NCBI GenBank assembly: GCA_031255425.1
Contig: JAIRSN010000269.1
Coordinates: forward strand, 1 to 6,912
Direction: 5' to 3'
Source of the DNA: Dysgonamonadaceae bacterium
GTDB taxonomy: Bacteria; Bacteroidota; Bacteroidia; Bacteroidales; Azobacteroidaceae
Length of the DNA: 6,912 nt
Numbering within the stretch: position 1 is the stretch's first letter; each line of letters opens with the position of its first letter. Below the pieces are notes generated by a model, which was not told the DNA's origin, ran no database searches, and saw only the letters and a program-made list of their open reading frames with translations. Below are positions 1 to 6,817 of this stretch, in pieces. Both the position numbers and the translations under genes were made by a program.

Positions 1-2156
1 ACAAAATCCAGTTGTTTTCTTTCGAGGTTAGCGCGGGTCACTTTGATTTTCAGCGGATCGCCCAGGAGGTAGCGGCGTTTGGTCCGTTTACCGGTCAGGC
101 TGTACGTTTTTTCGTCAAATTCATAGAAGTCGTTCCCCAGGTGGCGCATCGGAATCATGCCCTCGCACCGGTTTTCGTTCAGTTCGACGAACAATCCCCA
201 TTCGGTGACGCCGGAAATAATGCCGTCGAAGGTCCGCCCTACTTTGTCGGACATGAATTCGACCTGTTTGTACTTGATAGACGCCCTTTCCGCCTGTACA
301 GCCAGGCTTTCCATGTCGGAACAGTGCTTGCAATGATCCTCCGTTTTCTGTTTGGGGATGGAACGCCCGCCCGATAAATACCGTTCCAACAGGCGGTGAA
401 CCATCATGTCGGGGTAGCGGCGAATCGGCGATGTGAAATGCGTGTAGTATTTGAAAGCCAATCCGTAATGCCCGATGTTAACGGTGGTGTAAGCGGCTTT
501 CGCCATCGACCGGATGGCAATGGTTTCGATCAGGTTTTGTTCTTTTTTCCCCTGCACTTCGTCCAGCAACTTATTGATGCTTTTGGAGTTTTCGCTACCG
601 GAACCCCTGTCTTTCAGTTTGTACCCGAACCGGCGGATAAATTCCGTGAAGTTCGCCAGCCGTTCGGGATTCGGCAGGTCGTGTACGCGGTAGATGAAGG
701 TTTTAGGATTTTTGTTCTTGGGAACTTTCCCGATGATTTCCGCCACCGTCTTATTCGCGAGGAGCATAAATTCCTCGACCAGCCGGTTGGAATCCTTGGA
801 TTCTTTGAAATACACCCCCAGCGGCTTCCCGTTTTCATCAATATCGAACTTTACTTCTACGCGGTCGAAGTTGATGGCGCCGTTTTCGAACCGTTTTTTC
901 CGCAACTTTATCGCCAGCCGGTTTAAGGTCAGCACCGCCGCTTCCAGTTCATCGGCGGGCAGGGTGGCGGCGGGATGGTCTTCGATGATTTGCTGCGCTT
1001 CCTCGTAGGTAAAGCGCCGGTTGGAGTGGATGATGGTCCGCCTGACGCGGAAATTCCGGATTTCCGCCGCCGCGCTCATTTCAAAAATGACCGAAAAACA
1101 AAGTTTGTCTTCGTTCGGGCGCAGGGAACAAAGTTCGTTGCTCAGGACTTCGGGCAACATCGGAATAGTTCTGTCTACCAGGTAGATGGAAGTAGCCCTT
1201 TCGGCGGCTTCCCGGTCGATGCCGCTTTCCGGTTTTACGTAATGAGTCACATCGGCAATGTGAACGCCCACTTCCCAGCACTTGCCGGGCAATTTCTTGA
1301 GAGACAGGGCGTCGTCGAAGTCTTTCGCGTCTTTCGGGTCGATGGTAAACGTCAGCGTATTCCGGAAATCCTCCCGTGCCTTGCATTCTTCCGCCGTAAT
1401 TTGCGTGGGAATCTTCCGCGCCGCCGCCTCCAGCGACTTCGGGTATGAATACGGCAAGCCGTATTCCGCCAGAATCGCGTGCATTTCGGTGTGTTGGTTT
1501 CCGGCTTCGCCCAGGATGTCCAGCACTTCGCCGACCGGATTCTTGGCTTTTTCAGGCCATTCCATAATCCGGACAACGGCTTTCTGTCCCGATTTGCCCC
1601 CTTTGAGCCGGTCTTTCGGAATAAAAATATCGTTTGCCAATATCTTGCTGTCGACAATAAGGTATGCGTAATGCCGCGCCACTTCCAGAATACCGATAAA
1701 AGTCTTTTCTTCCCGGTGAAGGATTTCGATGACTTCCGCTTCCGGTTCGCGTCCTTTTCTTTTCGCAAAAACCTGCACTTTCACTTTGTCGCCGCTCATG
1801 GCATGCATCGAATTGCGCTCGGCAACAAACATCGGATGACCGCCATCGTCCGGAATAAACGAGTTTTTCCCGTTGGAACGCCGTTCGAACCGTCCCTCGG
1901 CAGTGCTGCCCAAGCCGTTCAAGCGGAACCGTCCCCGTTGTTCTTCTACGAGAAAGCCCTCCGAAGCCAGCGTTCCCAGCACCGTGTTGACCATCGCTTT
2001 GCCGACAGGCGTTGTGACTCCGATTGCCGAACCGACTTGTTTATAGTTCATTATTTCTTTGGGACAGGTACTGAAAAGGTTTACTATGCGTTGAATGATT
2101 TCTTTCTTTTTCAATTGCTTTTGCGGTTTCATTTCCTTGTGTTTCCTTTTTGCCAT
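1..2156 (-). CDS. rnr: Ribonuclease R, 3'-5' exoribonuclease (C-terminal end cut by window edge)
   Basis: Processive 3'-to-5' hydrolytic exoribonuclease of the RNase II/R family, which degrades structured RNA in the cytoplasm. The minus-strand frame is open for 718 codons to the window edge. Domains in order: a basic N-terminus and winged-helix-like region (about 1-80), two cold-shock/OB domains (about 84-146 and 150-215), the RNB catalytic domain (about 260-590), and an S1 domain (about 640 to the end). The metal-binding motif DPKDAKDFDDA has Asp at 273, 279, 281 and 282, matching the E. coli RNase R/II catalytic aspartates. The second active-site motif, HFTSPIRRYPD (573-583), carries the conserved arginines. 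The last visible residues are ...ERKQLDF; relatives end a few residues later, so little is missing. The start is the first ATG after an in-frame TGA upstream and sits about 15 bases below a good promoter; another in-frame ATG lies at residue 9. It is divergent from ftsX. No frameshift is seen. Confidence 0.97.
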   Translation of the reverse strand, partial: MAKRKHKEMKPQKQLKKKEIIQRIVNLFSTCPKEIMNYKQVGSAIGVTTPVGKAMVNTVLGTLASEGFLVEEQRGRFRLNGLGSTAEGRFERRSNGKNSFIPDDGGHPMFVAERNSMHAMSGDKVKVQVFAKRKGREPEAEVIEILHREEKTFIGILEVARHYAYLIVDSKILANDIFIPKDRLKGGKSGQKAVVRIMEWPEKAKNPVGEVLDILGEAGNQHTEMHAILAEYGLPYSYPKSLEAAARKIPTQITAEECKAREDFRNTLTFTIDPKDAKDFDDALSLKKLPGKCWEVGVHIADVTHYVKPESGIDREAAERATSIYLVDRTIPMLPEVLSNELCSLRPNEDKLCFSVIFEMSAAAEIRNFRVRRTIIHSNRRFTYEEAQQIIEDHPAATLPADELEAAVLTLNRLAIKLRKKRFENGAINFDRVEVKFDIDENGKPLGVYFKESKDSNRLVEEFMLLANKTVAEIIGKVPKNKNPKTFIYRVHDLPNPERLANFTEFIRRFGYKLKDRGSGSENSKSINKLLDEVQGKKEQNLIETIAIRSMAKAAYTTVNIGHYGLAFKYYTHFTSPIRRYPDMMVHRLLERYLSGGRSIPKQKTEDHCKHCSDMESLAVQAERASIKYKQVEFMSDKVGRTFDGIISGVTEWGLFVELNENRCEGMIPMRHLGNDFYEFDEKTYSLTGKRTKRRYLLGDPLKIKVTRANLERKQLDF

Positions 2157-2176
2157 TTCTATTTTGATTTTGAGAT

Positions 2177-2206
2177 ACAAAAGTAATCAATTTTTTTTCA
2201 TTCCAA
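2177..2206 (-). promoter_or_regulatory. Probable rnr promoter, Bacteroidetes type
   Basis: Read on the minus strand, TACTTTTGT (2185 down to 2177) matches the Bacteroidetes -7 consensus TAnnTTTGY exactly. A TTG at 2206-2204 lies 18 bases upstream, close to the -33 TTTG at its usual 19-21 base spacing. Transcription would begin near 2171, giving a leader of only about 15 bases before the rnr ATG. The leader is A-rich with no Shine-Dalgarno sequence, as is usual in this phylum. The site was identified by consensus only. Confidence 0.65.
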
Positions 2207-2216
2207 GCAGGGTATC

Positions 2217-2251
2217 CCACAGGGCAGACCGTGCGCCGTGGAATCCTGTGG
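2217..2251. repeat. Inverted repeat between the divergent promoters
   Basis: CCACAGG (2217-2223) and its exact reverse complement CCTGTGG (2245-2251) are separated by 21 bases. The spacer contains the direct repeat CCGTG twice (2229-2233 and 2236-2240). The pair lies upstream of both predicted transcription starts, so it is unlikely to act in either leader RNA. It could be a protein-binding site, a remnant of a dispersed repeat, or chance. No function is claimed. Confidence 0.4.
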
Positions 2252-2255
2252 AAAT

Positions 2256-2269
2256 CGGCGGCTCCGCCG
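2256..2269. repeat. GC-rich palindrome CGGCGG-CT-CCGCCG
   Basis: This is a perfect palindrome in otherwise AT-rich intergenic DNA; as RNA it would form a 5-bp stem with a 4-base loop. No T-run follows on either strand, so it is not a classic intrinsic terminator. It resembles the GGCGGC/GCCGCC hairpins at 6818-6832 and 6860-6876, which suggests a family of small intergenic palindromes. That kinship is inferred from three short matches only. Confidence 0.45.
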
Positions 2270-2349
2270 GAGGAAGACAAAAAGCCCTCTCTTACAGATA
2301 ACACGGTAAAATATTTGACCGAAAAATGCAGATTCTCGCAAATTTTGTG

Positions 2350-2358
2350 TAAATTTGC
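2350..2358 (+). promoter_or_regulatory. Candidate -7 element of the ftsX operon promoter
   Basis: TAAATTTGC matches the Bacteroidetes -7 consensus TAnnTTTGY exactly and lies 30 bases before the ftsX ATG, which would give a leader of roughly 25 bases. I see no TTTG or TTG at the expected -33 distance (the nearest TTTG, at 2314-2317, is too far), so the promoter is half supported. It is the only good match on the plus strand between rnr and ftsX, and no comparable element is seen in the short gaps between the downstream genes. Confidence 0.5.
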
Positions 2359-2388
2359 GGCACACTAAAACAAGAAAGATCATTACGA

Positions 2389-3270
2389 ATGAAAAAAAGA
2401 GGTAAACTTTCACCTGTCACTTTCATTAATTCAAGAATAACAGCGACGATCAGCATAGCGTTGGTTCTTTTTTTATCCGGTCTGGTTGTCCTCCTGTCGC
2501 TGTTTGCCAACGGTCTTTCTACCCGCATAAAAGAAACGCTGTCGATCGACCTTATTTTACAGGAAGGCACAAGCAAAGCGCAGATTCAGAAGCTGCAAGT
2601 AGCGTTGAATAAGGTTCCCTTCGCCAAATCCATCGCCTATCATTCCAAAGAAGAAGCCGCTAAACAGTTGGAAGCGGATCTGGGACAGAACCCCGAAGAG
2701 TTTCTGGGATTCAATCCCCTGCCGGATATAATCGTGGTGCATCTGAATGCGCCGTACGCCCACCCCGACAGCCTGGCGGTTATCGAAACGCAACTCAAAC
2801 GCTTCTCCGGAGATATTCAGGAAACCGAATACCGGAAAGAACTGTTGCAGGTCGTCAATGAGAATATTACGCAGGCGGGAATCATCCTGGTCGTTATCGC
2901 CGGACTGCTGCTGTTCATCTCTTTTGCATTGATAAGCAACACCATCCGGCTGACAATCTATTCCAAACGGTTTGTGATTCGCACCATGCAACTGGTGGGC
3001 GCAAAGGCGGGATTTATCCGGCGGCCGTTTATCCTGTCGAACCTCCTGTCGGGAATTATCGCCGCCCTGATTGCCTGCGGCTTACTGTATTGGCTGATCT
3101 ATTATATCGCGACGAATATACCGGACCTTGCCGAAATGATCGACTTAACGTCCGGATTAATCCTCTTCGGAAGCGTGCTGTTGCTGGGCATGCTGATCTC
3201 GTGGCTGGCTACCTGTTTGTCGGTCAACAAATACCTGAGAGCCAACGAAGACGACCTCTATAAAATGTAA
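2389..3270 (+). CDS. ftsX: Cell division protein FtsX, ABC-transporter permease-like
   Basis: Inner-membrane partner of the ATPase FtsE. In studied bacteria FtsEX couples ATP hydrolysis to activation of cell-wall hydrolases at the division site. The 293-residue protein has the FtsX topology: a short basic cytoplasmic start, TM1 (about 17-42), a large periplasmic domain (about 43-160), and TM2-TM4 (about 163-187, 215-240, 253-276). The cytoplasmic loop after TM2 holds IRTMQLVGAKAGFIRRPF (197-214), the typical FtsX/permease motif (compare the family's MxLVGAxxxFIRxPF). Length is normal. The start is the only sensible ATG; AAGAAAG about 10 bases upstream is a weak possible ribosome-binding site. 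It is the first gene of the operon and 12 bases before the DUF3098 gene. ftsE is not in the window, so FtsE must be encoded elsewhere. A generic MacB-like permease is much less likely, given the topology and length. Confidence 0.93.
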   Translation: MKKRGKLSPVTFINSRITATISIALVLFLSGLVVLLSLFANGLSTRIKETLSIDLILQEGTSKAQIQKLQVALNKVPFAKSIAYHSKEEAAKQLEADLGQNPEEFLGFNPLPDIIVVHLNAPYAHPDSLAVIETQLKRFSGDIQETEYRKELLQVVNENITQAGIILVVIAGLLLFISFALISNTIRLTIYSKRFVIRTMQLVGAKAGFIRRPFILSNLLSGIIAALIACGLLYWLIYYIATNIPDLAEMIDLTSGLILFGSVLLLGMLISWLATCLSVNKYLRANEDDLYKM

Positions 3271-3282
3271 TTAAAATAAACA

Positions 3283-3510
3283 ATGGATAAAAAACAATTT
3301 ACCTTCGGGAAAGAAAACTTTATACTGTTAGCGGTTTCCCTTGTGATCATTATCATCGGCTTCCTGCTGGTATCGGGCGGGAAAACCACCGAAGAAACCG
3401 GGTTCGACCCCAGTATCTTCAATACCCGGCGGCTGCTGGTTGCGCCGGTCGTCCTCCTGACCGGTTTCGGATCGGTGATTTACGCCATCCTTAAAAAGCC
3501 AAAAGAATAA
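3283..3510 (+). CDS. DUF3098 family small membrane protein
   Basis: A 75-residue protein of unknown function that I recognise as DUF3098, a family I know from Bacteroidetes next to ftsX and uppP. It has a short charged N-terminus ([12 protein letters not shown]), TM1 (about 12-31, rich in Ile/Leu/Val), a polar loop of about 18 residues containing [15 protein letters not shown] (35-49), TM2 (about 50-70), and a basic tail ending KKPKE. Basic residues at both ends suggest both termini face the cytoplasm, with the loop in the periplasm. It starts 12 bases after ftsX and ends 2 bases before uppP, so it is almost certainly co-translated with them. The position suggests a role in the envelope, perhaps as an accessory to FtsX or UppP. 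That is inference from context only. Confidence 0.85.
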   Translation: MDKKQFTFGKENFILLAVSLVIIIIGFLLVSGGKTTEETGFDPSIFNTRRLLVAPVVLLTGFGSVIYAILKKPKE

Positions 3511-3512
3511 TT

Positions 3513-4307
3513 ATGAACTGGTTTCAGACAATCATCATCGCCATCGTCGAGGGACTGACCGAGTTCCTTCCGGTTTCTTCTACCGGACACATGATCATCG
3601 CAGAAAGTATTTTAGGCGTCGAACCCACCGAATTTGTCAAAGCATTTACCGTGATTATCCAGTTCGGTGCCATCCTTTCCGTTCTGGTCCTCTACTTTAA
3701 GCGCTTCTTCCAGAGCTGGGATTTCTATTGGAAGCTGCTGGTTGCCTTTGTCCCCGCCGCCGTTTTCGGACTGCTGTTCAGCGACAAGATAGACGAACTG
3801 CTCGAAAGCGTCGAAGTCGTCGGCATCACGCTTGTACTGGGCGGCATCCTGATGCTTTTCGTGGACAGGCTGTTTAATAAAACGGACAGCCGTCCGGCTG
3901 TTACGTACCGGAAAGCGCTGATCATCGGGCTGTGCCAGTGCATCGCAATGATTCCGGGCGTTTCCCGTTCGATGGCGACCATCGTCGGGGGGATGTCACA
4001 AAAACTGACGCGGACGCAAGCCGCCGAGTTTTCCTTTTTCCTGGCGGTTCCGACTATGTTTGCCGCATCCGCCTACAAGCTCTACAAGCTGATAGCCGTT
4101 CCCGAAAGCCAGGCGGTGCTGCTCGAAAACATCGACAAACTGCTGGTCGGCAATTTAGTTGCTTTCGTCGTTGCCACCTTAGCCATTAAGTTCTTTATCG
4201 GCTTTATCGGCAAATACGGATTCAAAGCGTTCGGCTATTACCGCATCGTTGCGGGCGGCGTATTGCTGCTGCTGCTTTTTTCGGGTTATCATTTAAATAT
4301 ACTGTAA
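3513..4307 (+). CDS. uppP: Undecaprenyl-diphosphatase (UppP/BacA family)
   Basis: Integral membrane phosphatase that converts undecaprenyl diphosphate to undecaprenyl phosphate, recycling the lipid carrier for peptidoglycan and other envelope polymers. Overproduction in other bacteria gives bacitracin resistance. The 264-residue protein is highly hydrophobic with several membrane segments. The first conserved region, [14 protein letters not shown] (13-26), contains the E-x3-E pair (E13, E17), the serines and H26, corresponding to E. coli E17, E21 and H30. The second conserved region, PGVSRSM (148-154), contains R152, corresponding to E. coli R174. All catalytic residues are present and the length is normal. 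The ATG lies 2 bases after the DUF3098 stop, with no Shine-Dalgarno sequence. The stop codon overlaps the truB start by one base (TAATG), indicating translational coupling. Confidence 0.97.
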   Translation: MNWFQTIIIAIVEGLTEFLPVSSTGHMIIAESILGVEPTEFVKAFTVIIQFGAILSVLVLYFKRFFQSWDFYWKLLVAFVPAAVFGLLFSDKIDELLESVEVVGITLVLGGILMLFVDRLFNKTDSRPAVTYRKALIIGLCQCIAMIPGVSRSMATIVGGMSQKLTRTQAAEFSFFLAVPTMFAASAYKLYKLIAVPESQAVLLENIDKLLVGNLVAFVVATLAIKFFIGFIGKYGFKAFGYYRIVAGGVLLLLLFSGYHLNIL

Positions 4308-5014
4308 TGAACGTTGACTTTCAGGAAGGAGAAATCTTATATTTCAATAAGCCCTTGCATTGGACGTCCTTTGATCTGGTGAACAAAGTCCGGTATAAAA
4401 TTTCGCGGTACCTGAATGTGAAAAAGATAAAAGTGGGACACGCCGGCACGCTGGATCCGCTGGCAACGGGCGTAATGATTGTTTGCACCGGGAAAGCCAC
4501 CCGGCGAATCGAAGAATTTCAGTACCAGACGAAAGAATATGTCGCCGTCCTGCGCCTGGGAGCCACAACGCCTTCGTTCGACCTGGAAACCGGAGTCGAC
4601 CGGGTGTACGAAACCGGGCATATCACAAAGGAATTGGTCGAACGCACCTTGCCCCGGTTTTTAGGCGCTATCGAACAGGTTCCGCCGGCATTCTCCGCCT
4701 GTAAAATCAATGGCGACAGGGCGTACGAATTGGCGCGGAAAGGCTTGGAAGTAGACCTGAAACCCAAATCGCTGGTGCTGGATGCCATCGAACTCTTGTC
4801 GTACCGGCCGGAAGAACTGACCCTCCGGGTGGTTTGCAGCAAAGGAACGTACATCCGCGCATTGGCACGCGACATCGGCGCAGCGCTCCATTCGGGCGCC
4901 CACCTGACCGGCCTGGAACGGACGCGAATCGGCCCGGTTACCCTGGACCAATGTATCGGAATCGACCAATTCGACCGGATGCTCAACGAAAAAGTATTTT
5001 CAATAAACACCTAA
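4307..5014 (+). CDS. truB: tRNA pseudouridine(55) synthase TruB, short form
   Basis: Isomerises U55 in the T-loop of elongator tRNAs to pseudouridine. The 235-residue protein has the TruB catalytic motif GHAGTLDPLATG (44-55) with the nucleophile D50 (E. coli D48). Y78 in KEYVAVLRLG corresponds to E. coli Y76, and R184 in KGTYIRALARD corresponds to R181. The substrate-binding motif PPAFSACKINGDRAYELAR (126-144) is also intact. The usual bacterial enzyme is about 300 residues with a C-terminal PUA-like domain. Here the protein stops soon after the catalytic domain (GPVTLDQCIGIDQF...), a form I associate with Bacteroidetes and not with damage. The ATG overlaps the uppP stop by one base, and a 29-base AT-rich gap follows before queA. 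Confidence 0.97.
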   Translation: MNVDFQEGEILYFNKPLHWTSFDLVNKVRYKISRYLNVKKIKVGHAGTLDPLATGVMIVCTGKATRRIEEFQYQTKEYVAVLRLGATTPSFDLETGVDRVYETGHITKELVERTLPRFLGAIEQVPPAFSACKINGDRAYELARKGLEVDLKPKSLVLDAIELLSYRPEELTLRVVCSKGTYIRALARDIGAALHSGAHLTGLERTRIGPVTLDQCIGIDQFDRMLNEKVFSINT

Positions 5015-5043
5015 TTCATAATCTTTAATTCGTAAATTTATAT

Positions 5044-6093
5044 ATGAAACTTTCGAAATTCAAGTTCAATCTTCCGCAAGAATTAATTGCTGCATACCCT
5101 GCTCAGCACAGGGATGAATCCCGGTTGATGGTTGTCCATCGCAACACAGGCGAAATAGAGCACAAGATATTCAAAGACATGCTTCAATATTTCAACGAAA
5201 AAGATACGTTTATATTCAACGACACGTATGTCTTCCCCGCCCGCCTGTATGGGAACAAAGAAAAGACGGGCGCTCAGATTGAAGTGTTCTTATTGCGCGA
5301 ATTGAACAGGGAGTTACGGTTGTGGGACGTGCTGGTCGATCCCGCGCGCAAAATCCGGATAGGAAACAAATTATACTTTGGAGCCGACGACTCGCTGGTC
5401 GCCGAAGTGATCGACAACACGACCTCGCGCGGACGGACGCTCCGCTTCCTGTACGACGGATCGCACGAAGAGTTTAAGGCGATTCTCTACGACTTGGGCG
5501 AGATGCCGATTCCGGGCTATCTCGGAAGGGGGGCTACGAAGTTGGACAGCGAACGTTACCAGACGATTTACGCAAAGAACGAAGGGGCGGTCATCGCTCC
5601 GGCAGCCGGCTTGCATTTCAGCCGCGAACTGATGAAACGCATGGAGATAAAAGGATGCGAATTTGCTTTTATCACCGCACATTCCGGTTTGGGGAATTTC
5701 CGCGACATCGACGTCGAAGACCTGACAAAACACAAGATGGATTCCGAACAAGTCATTGTCGGAAAGGATGCGGTAGCGATTGTGAACAAGGCAAAAGACG
5801 AAAACCGGCAGATCTGTGCCATCGGGACGTCGGTTGTCCGCGCCATCGAAAGCGCCGTGACCACCGGGGGACACCTGAAGGAATACGACGGCTGGACCAA
5901 TAAATTCATCTTTCCGCCGTACGACTTTTCTGTGGCAACCAGCCTGATTACCAATTTTCACCTGCCGCTTTCGGTCATGCTGATGCAGGCGGCGGCTTTC
6001 AGCGGATACGACCTGATGATGGAGGCGTATAATCGCGCAATCGCCGACAAATACCGCTTTGGAACATACGGCCACGCCATGCTGATTCTTTAA
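5044..6093 (+). CDS. queA: QueA-type S-adenosylmethionine:tRNA ribosyltransferase-isomerase, divergent
   Basis: QueA moves the ribosyl group of S-adenosylmethionine to preQ1 at tRNA position 34 to make epoxyqueuosine, late in queuosine synthesis. The 349-residue length and colinear motifs fit the Bacteroidetes form: [20 protein letters not shown] (10-29), FPARLYG (64-70), [10 protein letters not shown] (98-107), RYQTIYA (171-177), AGLHFS (188-193), [13 protein letters not shown] (283-295), LITNFHLP (301-308). Several normally conserved positions differ: Y62 where Lys is usual in N-[DN]-T-K-V, M154 and G158 in the GETPIPKYI-like segment, A212 and S214 where TLH[VA]G is usual, S263 and V264 in the GTT motif, V311 in PxST, and H344 for Asp in YGDAMLI. 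Activity may be altered or lost. The frame is intact, so it is not a pseudogene. The start is the ATG 29 bases after truB, with no Shine-Dalgarno sequence. The folK start lies 1 base after the stop. Confidence 0.9.
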   Translation: MKLSKFKFNLPQELIAAYPAQHRDESRLMVVHRNTGEIEHKIFKDMLQYFNEKDTFIFNDTYVFPARLYGNKEKTGAQIEVFLLRELNRELRLWDVLVDPARKIRIGNKLYFGADDSLVAEVIDNTTSRGRTLRFLYDGSHEEFKAILYDLGEMPIPGYLGRGATKLDSERYQTIYAKNEGAVIAPAAGLHFSRELMKRMEIKGCEFAFITAHSGLGNFRDIDVEDLTKHKMDSEQVIVGKDAVAIVNKAKDENRQICAIGTSVVRAIESAVTTGGHLKEYDGWTNKFIFPPYDFSVATSLITNFHLPLSVMLMQAAAFSGYDLMMEAYNRAIADKYRFGTYGHAMLIL

Positions 6094-6094
6094 G

Positions 6095-6511
6095 GTGAAT
6101 ACGCTGCATGTCGCTTACCTGGCGCTGGGTACCAACCTGGGCGATAAAAAACGGAACCTGCTCACCGCCATTGCATGGATAAAGGAGGAAATCGGCACCG
6201 TCGCCGCCGTTTCTTCCGTTTATGAAACCGAACCCTGGGGCTTTGTGTCCGAGAATACTTTCCTCAATATGGTGATAAAAGTCGAAACTGCCCTGCCTCC
6301 CCTCGAATTGCTGCACGTCACCCGGAAAATGGAACGGAAAATGGGCCGGCCGGAAGACCATTCCCCCGCCTACCAGGACCGTATCATCGATATAGACCTG
6401 ATCTTCTACGACGACCTGGTGTATGATTCCGACGAACTGACTCTTCCTCATCCCCGCTACAAAGAAAGGCGTTTCGTCACCGAACCGCTGAAAGAATTGA
6501 TGCGCCTTTGA
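6095..6511 (+). CDS. folK: HPPK (6-hydroxymethyl-7,8-dihydropterin pyrophosphokinase), GTG start, short C-terminus
   Basis: Transfers pyrophosphate from ATP to 6-hydroxymethyl-7,8-dihydropterin in folate synthesis. The 138-residue protein carries the HPPK motifs in order: AYLALGTNLGD (7-17), SSVYETEPWG (40-49), FLNMV (56-60), MGRPEDHSPAYQDRIIDIDL (83-102) with R96 and the Mg-binding pair D99 and D101 (E. coli R92, D95, D97), and LTLPHPRYKERRFV (115-128). The start must be GTG at 6095: an in-frame TGA lies at 6083-6085, no in-frame ATG occurs before the first motif, and the ATG at 6108 is out of frame. It begins 1 base after the queA stop with no ribosome-binding site, so translation is probably coupled. 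Relatives usually run about 15-20 residues further after the FVxEPL motif (EIAPDFVHP-like). Here the protein ends at EPLKELMRL, next to structured noncoding DNA. Confidence 0.93.
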   Translation: MNTLHVAYLALGTNLGDKKRNLLTAIAWIKEEIGTVAAVSSVYETEPWGFVSENTFLNMVIKVETALPPLELLHVTRKMERKMGRPEDHSPAYQDRIIDIDLIFYDDLVYDSDELTLPHPRYKERRFVTEPLKELMRL

Positions 6512-6783
6512 GCTTTCTTCTTTGCCAAAAAGGGCAATGTCAGGACCAACGCATTATAAAAGCGGCTGCGAGTTGCAGAGCGCTGGGACAAAAAACCTCA
6601 TTTCTACCTAATTTTAATAACAAAACAACCTCCGTAGCATAAAGACATTATCCCCCTACATCCCAACTTCATTACCTTCTATGTTGTAAACCAAATTTTC
6701 GAGTAATATTTAACGCAGTTTAACTGTTTATTAATTATAAATCAGATATACAACTAAAATGTATTTAAATCAAGTAGAAAAAC
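6512..6783. other. AT-rich noncoding stretch after folK with two small hairpins
   Basis: No convincing gene is seen on either strand. Near folK there are two possible stem-loops: TTGCC/GGCAA (6522-6526 with 6533-6537) and AGCG-CTGC/GCAG-CGCT (6561-6569 with 6575-6584, unpaired bases inside). From about 6585 the DNA becomes strongly AT-rich and stops are frequent in the frames I examined. An 11-base palindrome, CAGTTTAACTG, lies at 6716-6726. A 24-codon plus-strand frame (6537-6611) has a GGG close to its ATG but no recognisable similarity. I found no tRNA-like or known RNA fold and no good TAnnTTTG promoter. It may be a 3' untranslated region, a repeat remnant, or the site of a small RNA. Confidence 0.5.
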
Positions 6784-6813
6784 AAAAAAGTGATCGGAAT
6801 TTCTTCCGACCAC
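6784..6813 (-). terminator. Likely intrinsic terminator for leftward transcription
   Basis: Read on the minus strand, GTGGTCGGAA pairs with TTCCGATCAC across a GAAA loop (10-base arms with one mismatch, 6813-6790), followed directly by six T (6789-6784), a G and more T. This is a normal intrinsic terminator for a gene entering from the right of the window. On the plus strand the same hairpin lacks a T-run. Confidence 0.5.
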
Positions 6814-6817
6814 TCCT

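Noticed and set aside
614..1768. Possible fragmentation of rnr into several minus-strand pieces
   Set aside because: Those shorter minus-strand frames are out of phase. The true frame translates without a stop from 2156 to the window edge and keeps all RNase R domains in order.
12..2186. Four long plus-strand open frames (12-377, 396-926, 975-1448, 1479-2186)
   Set aside because: All are in one phase antisense to the intact rnr reading frame and give Phe/Arg-rich products without recognisable domains. They are shadows of rnr.
2041..2304. An 87-codon minus-strand frame over the rnr start and intergenic region
   Set aside because: It overlaps the true rnr N-terminus in another phase, covers the predicted rnr promoter and palindromes, and has low-complexity content.
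5015..5043. Separate promoter for queA in the 29-base gap after truB
   Set aside because: The gap is AT-rich but has no TAnnTTTG element; readthrough from the operon is the simpler reading.
5371..6075. A 234-codon minus-strand frame inside queA
   Set aside because: It lies wholly antisense to a confidently assigned gene and has no recognisable motif.
6554..6601. A 15-codon minus-strand frame after folK
   Set aside because: It is too short, has no start signal, and lies over a hairpin.
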